Assembly (NCBI GenBank): GCA_945861145.1
Contig: CAMATL010000002.1
Span: 1 to 64,000, forward strand
Source of the DNA: a candidate division TM6 bacterium GW2011_GWF2_37_49
GTDB taxonomy: Bacteria; Babelota; Babeliae; Babelales; RVW-14
Direction: 5' to 3'
DNA: 64,000 nucleotides
Position 1 is the first letter of the stretch. Every line of letters begins with the position of its first letter. The translations under genes and the position numbers were made by a program. Shown here piece after piece: positions 15,904 through 25,860 of this stretch. Below the pieces are notes generated by a model, which was not told where the DNA came from, made no database searches, and worked only from the letters and a program-made list of their open reading frames with translations.

Positions 15904-17106
15904 ATGATGACGAATTTTTATCTACGCTCTTTTATGCTCACCTCGCTTGTGACGGTTTTTTATATGGATGCCAAAGCTTTAGGCAGGGACTTTTCCCGCG
16001 ATGGTGGATTTAATATCTTTCAGATTGAGAGGGCCGAAAAAAAGCTCGAGGCTAGTCGTAGCGAATTGGTTGCCTTAAAAAGAGATCTTATTAGTCTTCG
16101 GGCTAATGAAGACCAAGCCCAATGTCAGCCGATTTTAGATAGAAATAATGTTGTTGATGAGAATGGCCTTAGAGCTAAAATTCATCAAAATGAAGTGTTT
16201 ATCGTTGGGTTTTCAGATCGTCTTAATAAAATGGTCTCGGGCAAGCAATCAGTAACATCGATACAAATGTTTTCGCGCGGCTTGATGGGTAATGATTTTG
16301 GTTATTTCGATGACGAAGGAATTACTACTTTCCAGGACGCATTAAAGAATGGTTTTCTTTATGCAGTGTCTAAAGAAGTTGGTGATTTTTTAAGAACTAA
16401 GATGAAGGGCGTGCTGCAAGACAAGCTAGGCGTTCTTTTTGATGGCTTAGTAAATGGTATTTCTGATTCCTGTAGTCGTGTTCAAGAAGTAATGTTTCAT
16501 GATGGTCATAAACCTTTTGAAGAAGATAAATTAGAAGCATGGAAGATTTTTGTGAGTGCTATTTTTAGCGATATTGAAAATGGCGTGAAAGAAAACTTAC
16601 GCAGTGCCGGTAGTGGGCAAGATATGACCATGCGTCAGACATCGGCATTAGAAGGTGATGATGATGCTATGGTTGCTGTAGAACAGGGTGCACAAGAAGT
16701 TAAGCCTTATGAGCAAGTCTGGGCTAATTTGTTTTCTGGCCATGTTGTACAATTTGCTTTCTTCTCATCAATTCTTGAAGACAGCAAGGGTTATTACGAA
16801 AAAGAATCTACTGAAGTTTTCTTAGCATCACAGTTGCAACAGCGCATAAAAGAATTTAGTCTGCTTTTATTGTGTGTTAATAATTCTTCCGACATGGATA
16901 ATTACTTGGCACCGAATAAGCCTGCGATCTCGCGCATCAAATCCAACGTTGATCAGCTTTTCAAAATGTTGCAGATTTATACCAAGCGTCGTACTTTTAC
17001 GACCGGTTCTGCTCCGTTAGCAACATCAATGTACGAGCGCAATCAAAACGCACCTCGTATCAAAGACAATAATGATTACGACCCGCAATCTGTTTACGCA
17101 CGTTAA
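15904..17106 (+). CDS. exported protein of unknown function, operon gene 1
   Basis: No family recognised. The likely start (ATG 15904 or 15907) gives a signal-like hydrophobic N-terminus (MMTNFYLRSFMLTSLVTVFYMDAKA). Residues about 50-90 form a short coiled coil (IERAEKKLEASRSELVALKR), and the rest is largely alpha-helical. A TFQDALKNGFLYA segment matches TFQGALKNG in the next protein, and both continue with helices of similar spacing, so the two may be divergent paralogues. The 22-bp gap to the next gene supports an operon. Possibly a periplasmic or secreted host-interaction factor, but nothing in the sequence proves that. Confidence 0.65.
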   Translation: MMTNFYLRSFMLTSLVTVFYMDAKALGRDFSRDGGFNIFQIERAEKKLEASRSELVALKRDLISLRANEDQAQCQPILDRNNVVDENGLRAKIHQNEVFIVGFSDRLNKMVSGKQSVTSIQMFSRGLMGNDFGYFDDEGITTFQDALKNGFLYAVSKEVGDFLRTKMKGVLQDKLGVLFDGLVNGISDSCSRVQEVMFHDGHKPFEEDKLEAWKIFVSAIFSDIENGVKENLRSAGSGQDMTMRQTSALEGDDDAMVAVEQGAQEVKPYEQVWANLFSGHVVQFAFFSSILEDSKGYYEKESTEVFLASQLQQRIKEFSLLLLCVNNSSDMDNYLAPNKPAISRIKSNVDQLFKMLQIYTKRRTFTTGSAPLATSMYERNQNAPRIKDNNDYDPQSVYAR

Positions 17107-17128
17107 AAATTAAGGGTAAGGGGTTACC

Positions 17129-18127
17129 ATGATGGTAAAGGGATATTTTAGAAAGGCTTTGAGCATAGTCAGTTTTTTGCGACTGATGAGTGGTGCTTTG
17201 GTTGGTCAAGATATTGCCGGCAAAACCCTTGGACCTGATTACAGCGATTATGTGATGTTTGATTCGGTCTCGTTTGATCGCATTCGAGACCGACAACATT
17301 ATATCAGTAAGGTGCTAGATGAGCAGGCAAGTACACGCACGGCTACCGTTGCCGGCCTTTCTGCTACGGTCCTGGCAGTCCTTGTTGGTGGCGGTGTGTA
17401 TGCTTATCATGAATACAAAAAACCAGTTACTTCTCAACAACCGATTCCTGAAAATCCTAACCGCCATAGATTAGAAGAGCGTTACTGGGAGCGATTTGAA
17501 GAAGCTCATACTTTTCAGGGGGCTTTAAAAAATGGGCTTCGCAATGGATTTGGCTATGCAGCAGCTTCAATATCTACCGTTGCCGCAATGGCTTTGTTTG
17601 ATAAAGCTGGACTTATTTCTTGGAAAGCCATCAAATATTCATTATATCCAACCACTCCTGTGCTTTGCGAAGAGCAGGAAGATTTTTTTAAAAGTTATTT
17701 TGATTACTTAAATTCAGCCTTACATCAATTTGAAGAAGAGCTTGCGCCGATTCAATCACGAGAGCAACTCGCAGAATTTATTAAATGGCGAGGCCTTATT
17801 AGCCTTGACGTGAAGAGCAGTGTTATCACGATGGTGCGATCGGTAGAAGATTTTGCCGCATTGTCTTTTGAGTTTATGTTACGCAAAGCTGCGGATATGC
17901 CCCAAGAGCAATTGCCTATCCATAAGTTCAGGGAGCTTGTAGGGCGCATCGATGTCCTTGCGCAAGCAGTTAATGGTTTTACGCTCGTGCTTGAGCAAGT
18001 AGCAAATGCAACCGATGTTGCTCAGCTCAAACATGATAAAGTTCCTCTTAATATGACATTCAAAAATTCAGTACAAGCGGCGCGCAACGCTATGCAACTC
18101 TTGCTGGCGCTTGTAGCAGCAGTTTAA
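17129..18127 (+). CDS. exported or membrane protein of unknown function, operon gene 2
   Basis: The start is ATG 17129 (a second ATG follows at once), preceded by AAGGGG. The N-terminus is signal-like (KALSIVSFLRLMSGALVGQD), with a probable membrane helix near residues 72-95 (TVAGLSATVLAVLVGGGVYAY) and a short hydrophobic stretch near 145-160. TFQGALKNG (about 129-137) matches the previous protein. The C-terminal half is helical with conserved-looking acidic patches. There is an 18-bp gap to the next gene. Unknown function; it may be a membrane partner of the other three products of this operon. Confidence 0.65.
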   Translation: MMVKGYFRKALSIVSFLRLMSGALVGQDIAGKTLGPDYSDYVMFDSVSFDRIRDRQHYISKVLDEQASTRTATVAGLSATVLAVLVGGGVYAYHEYKKPVTSQQPIPENPNRHRLEERYWERFEEAHTFQGALKNGLRNGFGYAAASISTVAAMALFDKAGLISWKAIKYSLYPTTPVLCEEQEDFFKSYFDYLNSALHQFEEELAPIQSREQLAEFIKWRGLISLDVKSSVITMVRSVEDFAALSFEFMLRKAADMPQEQLPIHKFRELVGRIDVLAQAVNGFTLVLEQVANATDVAQLKHDKVPLNMTFKNSVQAARNAMQLLLALVAAV

Positions 18128-18145
18128 AATTTTAAAGGATTTGGT

Positions 18146-19045
18146 ATGAAAGTTTGGTACAGCCTTATGTTATTTTGTGGGTTGGCCTGGTTTATACCAA
18201 CCGCTCATTCGCAGGAGCCAGTGATTTCTGAAAAAAGTATAGAGCTTGCTCAGGTCGTTGCTCCAGAATCCAGTGCTCCTTTTGCCGTGTTATTTAATCC
18301 TCAAGATTGTCCCGCTCAATTAGTTGAGCAAATTCGTATTGCAACGCCAGCAGAAAAAGCCACCTTTCATGAGCAATATTTAGCAAAATATTTTCCACGA
18401 GCTCTTGTTGTTCGTGGCCGTTTTTTTGCGAACATGACGCCGGATGAAATCGATTTAGCGCTTGATGATATTGTGAAAATTTTTAAAGTAGAGCCTGGTT
18501 TTTATTTTTCTAACGATGCTGAGCGTGTAAAAATTTGGTTGTATTTAGAAGTTGTAATTGGTCAATTGAGCCTGATGAGTGAATTTTTAAAAAAGGCTTA
18601 TATTGATCAACAAACACAAGAAATTTTCTTGTATGAGCCATTGCGTTTTGGGGTAGGAAGCTCGCGTATAAATTGTACTTTTTTGCGAAGCCCACAAAAA
18701 CCAGGTAGAAAAGCACTGCCGCAAAAACTACTCATGACATATCTGCGCGAAAAACGATTAACAGCAATTGATCGTTTTTATGCTACTTATTTTGATTATC
18801 TAAAAAAACTTTTTAACCAAGCGATTCTCTTGCAGGACGTAGCGCAAGCCCAAAAATATCAGCACGAGCTTAAATTTGTTATGGGTAAGCTGCAAGGTAC
18901 TGGCTTGGAGCGTATGTATCAAGATCCGCTTAACGTTGGCAATGAATTACTAATGATCTTACAGGCTCAAATAGCTATGGATCATGAAGATCTTGACGAT
19001 GATGATTATGGTGATGATGCTCCGAGAAGTGCTCACCATGATTAA
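18146..19045 (+). CDS. exported protein of unknown function, operon gene 3
   Basis: Signal peptide MKVWYSLMLFCGLAWFIPTAHS with cleavage predicted before QEP; AAAGGA lies 8 bases before the ATG. The mature protein (about 277 residues) is helical and basic in the middle and ends in an acidic Asp-rich tail (HEDLDDDDYGDDAP). No family recognised. Its stop overlaps the start of the next gene by 8 bp, so translation is probably coupled. Confidence 0.65.
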   Translation: MKVWYSLMLFCGLAWFIPTAHSQEPVISEKSIELAQVVAPESSAPFAVLFNPQDCPAQLVEQIRIATPAEKATFHEQYLAKYFPRALVVRGRFFANMTPDEIDLALDDIVKIFKVEPGFYFSNDAERVKIWLYLEVVIGQLSLMSEFLKKAYIDQQTQEIFLYEPLRFGVGSSRINCTFLRSPQKPGRKALPQKLLMTYLREKRLTAIDRFYATYFDYLKKLFNQAILLQDVAQAQKYQHELKFVMGKLQGTGLERMYQDPLNVGNELLMILQAQIAMDHEDLDDDDYGDDAPRSAHHD

Positions 19046-22000
19046 TAAAAAAATATTGCAGTGCTTGGCCTTGATGGCATTGTTTGTCCCCACTACCTAT
19101 GCCGCTCAACTACCCGAACAAAATTCAACACATGAATTTTTATCATCATTTTTAAAGCATTATGAATTTGGTCTTGAAGGGCGTTACGTACATGAGTATC
19201 ATCCTTTTGTACTCAAAAAAACGCGCGAAAGCTTTTTAGCACTTGAAGATGCGCTTAGCAAAAAAAAGCTAAAGCTTGATGGCCGCATGATGATTCTTGG
19301 GTATGAAGAGCAAGGAGCACCAACTTATTACACCGACTTTATGCAGCCTAAAATTGATGATGAAGCCATGGTAAAGAGTAAGGCTGGCTGGTCACAAAAA
19401 TTGCACAATCGTTTTGGATTTATGACAGGGTTTTTGCTCAAAGACGTGAATCGTATTGCGCAGATGTATAATTTGGGCGAACGTCAGATTTTTGAACATA
19501 TTAATCCTGAGCAACAGCTGCTTTTTAATGACCGAGCAAAAGTATTTCAGGAACATGCATTTGGTCAGGCTCGACCTCTTATTATGAAAACCAAAGAGCA
19601 GATGAATAAATTAATTGCTGGAGGTGGTGCTAAGGCTGCACTAAAGGGATTGATTCCTTTTTGGAATACGCTGTATTCAGGGGCGCTCAAGGTTGGCAAT
19701 AGTCAGATTGCTGGCACACAAGACATTCTTTTTTCCATTGAATATGGCCGCTATGTGTTAGATTCAAAAGCTAACTTGCGTCGTTGCTTTGTTGGCCCTG
19801 ATATTACCTATCCAATCGAAATATTTGCCAAGCAACAAAAAGGGGTTACGCGTAATTCACAAGCATTTGTGAAAACGTTTGTGCCAAATCTTAAGCCGAT
19901 TGAAAATGAACCAACCGTTTATATTTTTTGTAGTTTTGTAGATGGTGTAGGCAAAAGCACTATGCTTGGCAACATTAAAAATTGGATGAAACATGGCGCT
20001 GATATTAATCAGTATGATCATGTGGACAATAGTTCTTCGCAGTTGGCAGAACTTTTTCAGTTTAAAGATAAAGTTTTTATTGCCGATTTGCCGGCCCAGA
20101 TAAGTCACAGCACATACAAGCCTGATGGTGTCGTCTACGTGGATGTACGCACAGAGCTTTCAGCTTTGCAGTATGCAGCGCTTGATACTTATGTGGTAGC
20201 GCATAAAGAAGAACTGACTGACCGTTACTATGCGGAATTGCAAAAGGTTCGTGCCTTGATGCATGATAAAGGTGCTCATGCTCCGACCCAGCTGCAAAAT
20301 CCGCAATACCATTTTTTACGCAATCTTATTTTGCTTAAAAAAGATCAAGATAATATCTGGGCCCCCTGTTTGGTTGAGGGCCAAGAATATCTATTCAACA
20401 TGAAAGATGATGGTGAATATCGCATGCTCTTGCCACTGGGTAAAGCAAAATCTGAGGGGCTTAAAAATGTTGAAGCAGACCAAATGTTGTTTGTTGATGG
20501 TGTTCGTTTGCCTTTGCCATATGACTATTTTGTAAATAATTTGGTTACTCGCTTGCAAGAAGCAGGCGTTAAGCGTGTTGTATTTGTGGATTTTTTGAGT
20601 ATGTATCCACGCTCATCGCGTGAAAATATTCGTGTTAATTATTTATTACAGCAGCTGGCGTTACTCGAGGCTGATTTTGATGTTAAGCAAAGTACGTACC
20701 GCAATTTCACCAGTGGTGGTGAACTATTGTACTGCCTTCTTCAGCCGAATATTTATGAACGTATGGCGCGAGGCCTTGAGCTAGAAGCACTTGTACGCTG
20801 GCAGCTTTTTTCTATGATCAAGCATCGTAAAGAGGGCGATTTAAGTGGTTATTCAGAAGAGATGCTTACGCAAAAACTACGCCAAGATATGGCGGCTGTG
20901 CGTTCTAGTAGCGCAAACGCGATGTTTAAAAAAGATTTAAACACCAAATTAGTATTCGAAAAAAAGCAGCTTAATGAAGAATATGGCAACGCCAAGTCTT
21001 TTATAAACGTACAATTGTTTTCCGTGCGGGATGCATATAATTTTTATCGCGCGTTACAATTTTTTATGAGCGAAAATGTTGAAAGTCATTTGCTTGAGCG
21101 TGTTTGGAGAGCCGTTGGATCGCTTGTTTTAACGCCTGATCTTAGGCGTTGTGAGCAGGGGCTTTGTGATAATATTGAGATTGAGACGAGTACTGGTAAA
21201 AAAGTCCGCGTCATGTATAAAATTCATGAGACCTGCCGTTCTGAAATTATGTTAGCACCATTTTTACGCATGATGCGTTCATCTTGGATGACGACAATAT
21301 TTTGTTTTTTTGGTGGGTATACAGGTGGTTCTGGTTCAGGAAAAATTTTTAGCATTGAAAATCCTGCGTTCCCTCATTTGCCAATACATTTGTTGCCGGG
21401 CGATGATGGTTATTGGTACCTCGCTCAAGAGGTATTTGAGCCGTTTTTGCAGGAAGAAATACCAGCGCATGTAAAGATATTAGGCAGGCTTTATGGCGTT
21501 TCTGCACAATTAAAGCCAGACTTGTTTATGGTTCGCAACGTCACCTGCGTTGGCGCTACCCCGCATGTACAAACAAATACAGGAATCTTTGATTTTGACT
21601 GTTCAATAGTAAGTCAAAAAACAAATTATTCAGAGTCAGCAATGACTAAGCTTGTACGTAAATTGCAAAAAGATACGTCGGTTAACGTTGTGACGCCACT
21701 TATTAAAGCTTGGAATGACTTGATAGAATCATCTTCTTGGAAGGCAGAATATCGTGCGGTAATGGCAAAATCAAGTAAGCACGTTGAGGCAACGCTTGAG
21801 CAACCTTGTGGGTTATATTCATTATTATTGCCACCTAAGGATGAATCTACCGGTACGAGTTTCGCTCGGCAGTCAACTTATGCCGCAAGCCTGCCAATCC
21901 ACCGTAGTATTAAAACAATTATGTGGGGCATGCCTTGGCAGCAAGATACCATCCGTCAAGCGCTGCGTATGTGGTTTACACTTGATATGATTATTAAAGA

Positions 22001-22193
22001 TCCTGAATCTGAGCTTGTGATTCGATCAGGTAATAGCGATGACATTGCCGCTGCGGTAACGCTGCTGGAAGCATTTATCATGCCTAAATATTTTGGGTTA
22101 CGCTTTGAGCATAACCTCTTTCCTGATTACGCAACCATTGAGTTGTTTCCTTCAAATGAATATTGGCCACATCTGATTGATGAAAAAGAGTAA
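19038..22193 (+). CDS. large exported P-loop protein of unknown function, operon gene 4
   Basis: The start ATG 19038 overlaps the upstream stop and gives a signal peptide (MINKKILQCLALMALFVPTTYA). The mature protein is about 1,030 residues. Around residues 297-308, VYIFCSFVDGVGKSTMLGN is a P-loop of the DGxGKST type seen in nucleoside/nucleotide kinases, with the first Gly of the motif replaced. It is followed by DKVFIADLPAQ and YVDVRT strands that fit a P-loop NTPase core. A second glycine loop, GGSGSGK, occurs near residue 763. A P-loop NTPase with an export signal is unusual, since ATP is scarce outside the cytoplasm; secretion into a host cell would make sense of it. No named family. Last gene of a four-gene operon. 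Confidence 0.65.
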   Translation: MINKKILQCLALMALFVPTTYAAQLPEQNSTHEFLSSFLKHYEFGLEGRYVHEYHPFVLKKTRESFLALEDALSKKKLKLDGRMMILGYEEQGAPTYYTDFMQPKIDDEAMVKSKAGWSQKLHNRFGFMTGFLLKDVNRIAQMYNLGERQIFEHINPEQQLLFNDRAKVFQEHAFGQARPLIMKTKEQMNKLIAGGGAKAALKGLIPFWNTLYSGALKVGNSQIAGTQDILFSIEYGRYVLDSKANLRRCFVGPDITYPIEIFAKQQKGVTRNSQAFVKTFVPNLKPIENEPTVYIFCSFVDGVGKSTMLGNIKNWMKHGADINQYDHVDNSSSQLAELFQFKDKVFIADLPAQISHSTYKPDGVVYVDVRTELSALQYAALDTYVVAHKEELTDRYYAELQKVRALMHDKGAHAPTQLQNPQYHFLRNLILLKKDQDNIWAPCLVEGQEYLFNMKDDGEYRMLLPLGKAKSEGLKNVEADQMLFVDGVRLPLPYDYFVNNLVTRLQEAGVKRVVFVDFLSMYPRSSRENIRVNYLLQQLALLEADFDVKQSTYRNFTSGGELLYCLLQPNIYERMARGLELEALVRWQLFSMIKHRKEGDLSGYSEEMLTQKLRQDMAAVRSSSANAMFKKDLNTKLVFEKKQLNEEYGNAKSFINVQLFSVRDAYNFYRALQFFMSENVESHLLERVWRAVGSLVLTPDLRRCEQGLCDNIEIETSTGKKVRVMYKIHETCRSEIMLAPFLRMMRSSWMTTIFCFFGGYTGGSGSGKIFSIENPAFPHLPIHLLPGDDGYWYLAQEVFEPFLQEEIPAHVKILGRLYGVSAQLKPDLFMVRNVTCVGATPHVQTNTGIFDFDCSIVSQKTNYSESAMTKLVRKLQKDTSVNVVTPLIKAWNDLIESSSWKAEYRAVMAKSSKHVEATLEQPCGLYSLLLPPKDESTGTSFARQSTYAASLPIHRSIKTIMWGMPWQQDTIRQALRMWFTLDMIIKDPESELVIRSGNSDDIAAAVTLLEAFIMPKYFGLRFEHNLFPDYATIELFPSNEYWPHLIDEKE

Positions 22194-22421
22194 TTTTGGC
22201 AAAAAATCAGATTAAATTTTGGCTATGTTTTTTAACGACAAATAAGTTGTTTTCTTCTCTGTGAGCACAATACGCTCATTCAGCGTAAATCATTGACTTT
22301 CAGTCTCGGTAATTTTTAAAATTACATCTCGTAAATGCAGCTTGCAATAACAGCGATACTCTTTTATTTGGGGGCGATTCGTTAGGGGTTTCTTGGGGAT
22401 TATTTTTGAGGAGGCTAGTAG

Positions 22422-23930
22422 ATGAAGCTACTTTCTTTGCGATTTCGCCATGCGGCGATTATATCTTTAATTATCATTACATTATCAACAGTGCATGCAG
22501 AAAGCGATGCTCAATCACGAGCATCATTTATTGAAAATTGGCATGCATTAGAAAATGCGGTAATTGATAGTTTTCATAGCCTGGTAGATACCTTTCAAGA
22601 TATTTTTCATGTTGCTCATCATACAGCGCCAAAATTTAATTATGATGTAACATTGGTTGGTTTTGTTAATCCTGGTGATGGGATTGGTAACCACCCAATT
22701 CTTTTCAAAGAATGTCTTGGACCTGACATTAAAGTAAATTTCTTAAGCACGCGTGATATTCCTCCCCATATTGAGGATGCAGCTCTTGGTTTGCCACGCC
22801 TTAATCCTTCTGAGATAAAAAATATTGGAGCTATTTCAATTTTAACCGACATTCTTGCCGATCAAGCGCTTAATCTTTATAAATTAGTACCTGAAAGTCA
22901 TATTAAAATTGCGTACACCATGTTTGAATCAACTGAGATCCCAAGAAAATGGGTAGCAATTTTAAATAACAAGTTTGATATGGCCGTTGTACCAGATCCA
23001 TTTTTGGTTGAAGTGTACAAGCGATGTGGCGTTCAAATCCCTATATTTGTATTGCCGTTGCCACTTAAGCTACACGATTTTTTGAAAGTAAAGCCACAGT
23101 CAGCTCCGCACAAACCGTTTACTTTTGGGCTGACGGGGGGCTTTTGGGGAAGAAAAAATCATATACGAGTGCTTGAAGCTTTCGCGGCAGAATTTGGTAA
23201 TTGTAAAGATGTGAAATTAAGACTGCATGGTCGGTTTGGCGAAGAAGTTATTATAAAAGAACTAACTGATAAAATTAAAGAATATAATCTTTCTAACGTA
23301 GAGCTTATCGTTAAGCCATACAGCCGCGAAGAATACGTTGATTTCTTTAAAACGTTGGACAGCTATGTTTTTTTGTCAACGGGTGAAGGTTTTTCTATAA
23401 CCCCTCGTGAAGCATTGGCTTGCGGGATGCCATGTATTTTAACCAACAACACGGCGCAGACGAGTATCTGTAATTCAGGTATGGTTAGAGTAGTCCCTGC
23501 AAATGTCCCCGTGCCGGCGATGTACGATTGTCATGATGATGCAACCCATTATGGTTTTAATTACCTTAGAAATTTTAATTATGTACGTAATTTTGAATTG
23601 CTTAATAAAATTTCGGCAACAGGAGATGATGAATTCTTAGATAATGAATACCGTATGGTGCAGATAGGTACGCAGTTTGACTGTACGGTACAAGATGCGC
23701 GTGAAGCAATGAGAGATGTTTATAAACATTATGATCAATACAAAGGGCGAGCTGATGTTGGTAGAGAATGGGTTAAGCGTTATTTGCGTGAAAATTTAAG
23801 CAAACAATATATGAGCTTAGTTAAGCCAGCCTCTATTGCTCTGGCACAAGAAAACATTATTGGGGATACATTCCTCATGACAAACTCACCAGAATTGTAT
23901 GCGAAATATCAGTATTTATTAGGTAAGTAA
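22422..23930 (+). CDS. exported GT4-type glycosyltransferase
   Basis: After a strong ribosome site (GAGGAGG) the protein opens with a signal peptide (about residues 8-26, ending VHA). Residues about 220-420 form a glycosyltransferase group 1 C-terminal domain: FTFGLTGGFWGRKNHIRVLEAF (the usual GR-x-x-x-K-N loop), VKLRLHGR, a VELI strand, and the E-x7-E motif GEGFSITPREALACGMPCI that binds the sugar nucleotide. The N-terminal Rossmann half is also recognisable (FNYDVTLVGFVNPGDGIGNH). The enzyme should transfer sugar from an NDP donor; acceptor and donor are unknown. An export signal on a nucleotide-sugar enzyme is odd. The stop overlaps the next ATG (TAATG), so it is coupled to the LRR protein. 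Confidence 0.8.
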   Translation: MKLLSLRFRHAAIISLIIITLSTVHAESDAQSRASFIENWHALENAVIDSFHSLVDTFQDIFHVAHHTAPKFNYDVTLVGFVNPGDGIGNHPILFKECLGPDIKVNFLSTRDIPPHIEDAALGLPRLNPSEIKNIGAISILTDILADQALNLYKLVPESHIKIAYTMFESTEIPRKWVAILNNKFDMAVVPDPFLVEVYKRCGVQIPIFVLPLPLKLHDFLKVKPQSAPHKPFTFGLTGGFWGRKNHIRVLEAFAAEFGNCKDVKLRLHGRFGEEVIIKELTDKIKEYNLSNVELIVKPYSREEYVDFFKTLDSYVFLSTGEGFSITPREALACGMPCILTNNTAQTSICNSGMVRVVPANVPVPAMYDCHDDATHYGFNYLRNFNYVRNFELLNKISATGDDEFLDNEYRMVQIGTQFDCTVQDAREAMRDVYKHYDQYKGRADVGREWVKRYLRENLSKQYMSLVKPASIALAQENIIGDTFLMTNSPELYAKYQYLLGK

Positions 23931-25663
23931 TGTTTCGTATTGCTCAAATGACAGGTGTTTTTGTGCTCATGTGTGCTACTGCTTTTGCCCAGCGTTGCAT
24001 ACAGACCTTAATTGATTCGAATGAAATTAAGGATTGTTTTCAAAGCAATGGAACGTTGTCGCTGACGCACAAAAATCTAGAGAGCTTAAGGGGTATGGAA
24101 AACTTACCCCTTTCTCCGTTCGTTACGCTTATCAATCTTTCACACAATCAAATTACCGATCTTGATGGTTGTTCGTTCACACAATTTCCTAAGCTTACCA
24201 AGCTGTGGCTCAACAATAACCAACTGCAAGCGGCAGATTTTAGCGCAATAGAAGGTCTTGATTTGCTTGAGTTTTTAGATCTTGCAGGGAATAACATTGA
24301 GGAAGTTGCGGCACAAAGCTTTAGTCGGTTATCAAAGTTGCAATTACTTGTTTTAAATAACAATAAAATAACCCAGCTGCCTGGGCTTGAGGGGCTTACT
24401 GATTTACGTGAGCTGCATATAACGAATAACAAGCTGCGAGTGCTTGATCTGGAGCAATTTAGTCAGCTTTCTATGCTGTACATTCTCAATGCGGGATTTA
24501 ACGCGATTGCTTCTGTAAGCCCGAAAAAAGAGGGTGTCTTACCGTGTCTTGAAGTATTATTTCTCAATGATAATCAACTAACAGAAGTGTCGGCGTATGC
24601 ATTTGCTGCTTGCCCAAACCTTCTCATGATATATCTGCAGTGCAATATGATTAAAGAGCTGCGGCAAAATTGCTTTGATGGATTAGGTAAGTTGCGATTA
24701 CTGTTCTTGTATAACAATGAGCTTGCTCGACTTGAATCATCTGTCTTTAATGATTTACGCAATTTACAGGTGCTGTATTTGAACGATAATAAGATTAGTG
24801 TTTTAGATGGAAATTGGCGGGATGGACTTAGAAATCTATGTCAGATTGATCTTTTTAATAATCCTGTGAGTCCTGAGCAAGATGTGCCGGTGCAATTCAC
24901 ACATAAATACGAGTACATAAGAAAACTACTTGATCAGTATGATCGTCCCTTTACGGTACTTGAGCTTGGTTTTGTGGAAGATTGCCTTTCACTGGGTATT
25001 GCAGCTGATTATGAGAATAGTGCTTGTGTTGTAGTGGAAGACAAAAATGCGCCAGCTCTTGTTGAGAAATGCCAACGAGAGTATCGAACTAATATTATTG
25101 TTTTACAAAAAACTATAACGGCACAGCATTTGAAAGAGCTTAGCGAATGCGAGCATTTTGACCTTGTGCTTGTTAAGGGCGAGATAGGGCTCAACGCTTG
25201 CGGAAAAGAAGCGCTTGATTATCTGTTTAAATTAGGTGATTACGTATTACTAGAACCACTGAATCATTTTCAAACTCATAAAAATGTTTTGCTTAAGCCT
25301 GCTTGGGGATCACCCAACATTCGTTTTTATCCTATTAAAAGCAGTTTTTCGGAAAAGACCATCTTTAAGCCGCGCCATAATAAAATAATTCCTTGGATCA
25401 AGGGGATCAATTTATGGACCTTTAAGCACATGAATGGGGTTTACCCGACAAAGGAGATAATCCGGCAAGAAATCAAGCGGCTTGCGGTATTTTCACACAG
25501 TGATTTTTTACCATGGAATATGATTATACAAGGTAATAATCTTGAATTAATTGATTGGGATGATCCAAATGCTCCGGCAAATATGCATAACGCTGATGCT
25601 TGTTTTGCTCAATATGAATCGAGCCGACGGAGTTTTATGCCCGATTGTCTATCTGGGTGTTGA
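23930..25663 (+). CDS. exported leucine-rich-repeat protein with methyltransferase-like and kinase-like tail
   Basis: Signal peptide residues 1-20 (cleavage after AFA). Residues about 40-330 hold about eleven leucine-rich repeats with the LxxLxLxxNxI/L pattern (LINLSHNQI, LWLNNNQL, LDLAGNNI, LVLNNNKI, LYLNDNKI). The next section (about 340-460) starts FTVLELGFVEDCLSLGIA and resembles the SAM-binding edge of a class I methyltransferase with a degenerate glycine loop. Near the C-terminus HSDFLPWN and LIDWDDPN resemble the catalytic and metal loops of aminoglycoside/choline kinases, though a full kinase lobe is lacking. It begins at the stop of the glycosyltransferase, so the two are made together. 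LRR proteins in endosymbionts often bind host proteins; that role is inferred here. Confidence 0.75.
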   Translation: MFRIAQMTGVFVLMCATAFAQRCIQTLIDSNEIKDCFQSNGTLSLTHKNLESLRGMENLPLSPFVTLINLSHNQITDLDGCSFTQFPKLTKLWLNNNQLQAADFSAIEGLDLLEFLDLAGNNIEEVAAQSFSRLSKLQLLVLNNNKITQLPGLEGLTDLRELHITNNKLRVLDLEQFSQLSMLYILNAGFNAIASVSPKKEGVLPCLEVLFLNDNQLTEVSAYAFAACPNLLMIYLQCNMIKELRQNCFDGLGKLRLLFLYNNELARLESSVFNDLRNLQVLYLNDNKISVLDGNWRDGLRNLCQIDLFNNPVSPEQDVPVQFTHKYEYIRKLLDQYDRPFTVLELGFVEDCLSLGIAADYENSACVVVEDKNAPALVEKCQREYRTNIIVLQKTITAQHLKELSECEHFDLVLVKGEIGLNACGKEALDYLFKLGDYVLLEPLNHFQTHKNVLLKPAWGSPNIRFYPIKSSFSEKTIFKPRHNKIIPWIKGINLWTFKHMNGVYPTKEIIRQEIKRLAVFSHSDFLPWNMIIQGNNLELIDWDDPNAPANMHNADACFAQYESSRRSFMPDCLSGC

Positions 25664-25826
25664 TAGTCGTTAGCGTGATTTTGAGAGAGAATGTCGACAA
25701 TAAGAGTATTTTTTAACTCTTGTAAGAATGGATCTTGAAACAAGTTCAGGATCCAGATTTTTTAAAGCAATGATAATTAAATAATCGTTTTTTTGATTGA
25801 GCGCTTGCTTTTTGCTGCTTTAAATT

Positions 25827-25860
25827 AAGAAGGGACGAATAATTTTCGTCCCTTCTTTTT
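25827..25860. terminator. bidirectional hairpin terminator
   Basis: A 13-bp perfect stem (25827-25839 with 25845-25857) followed by T residues, located between convergent genes (LRR protein and ABC permease). Confidence 0.85.
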
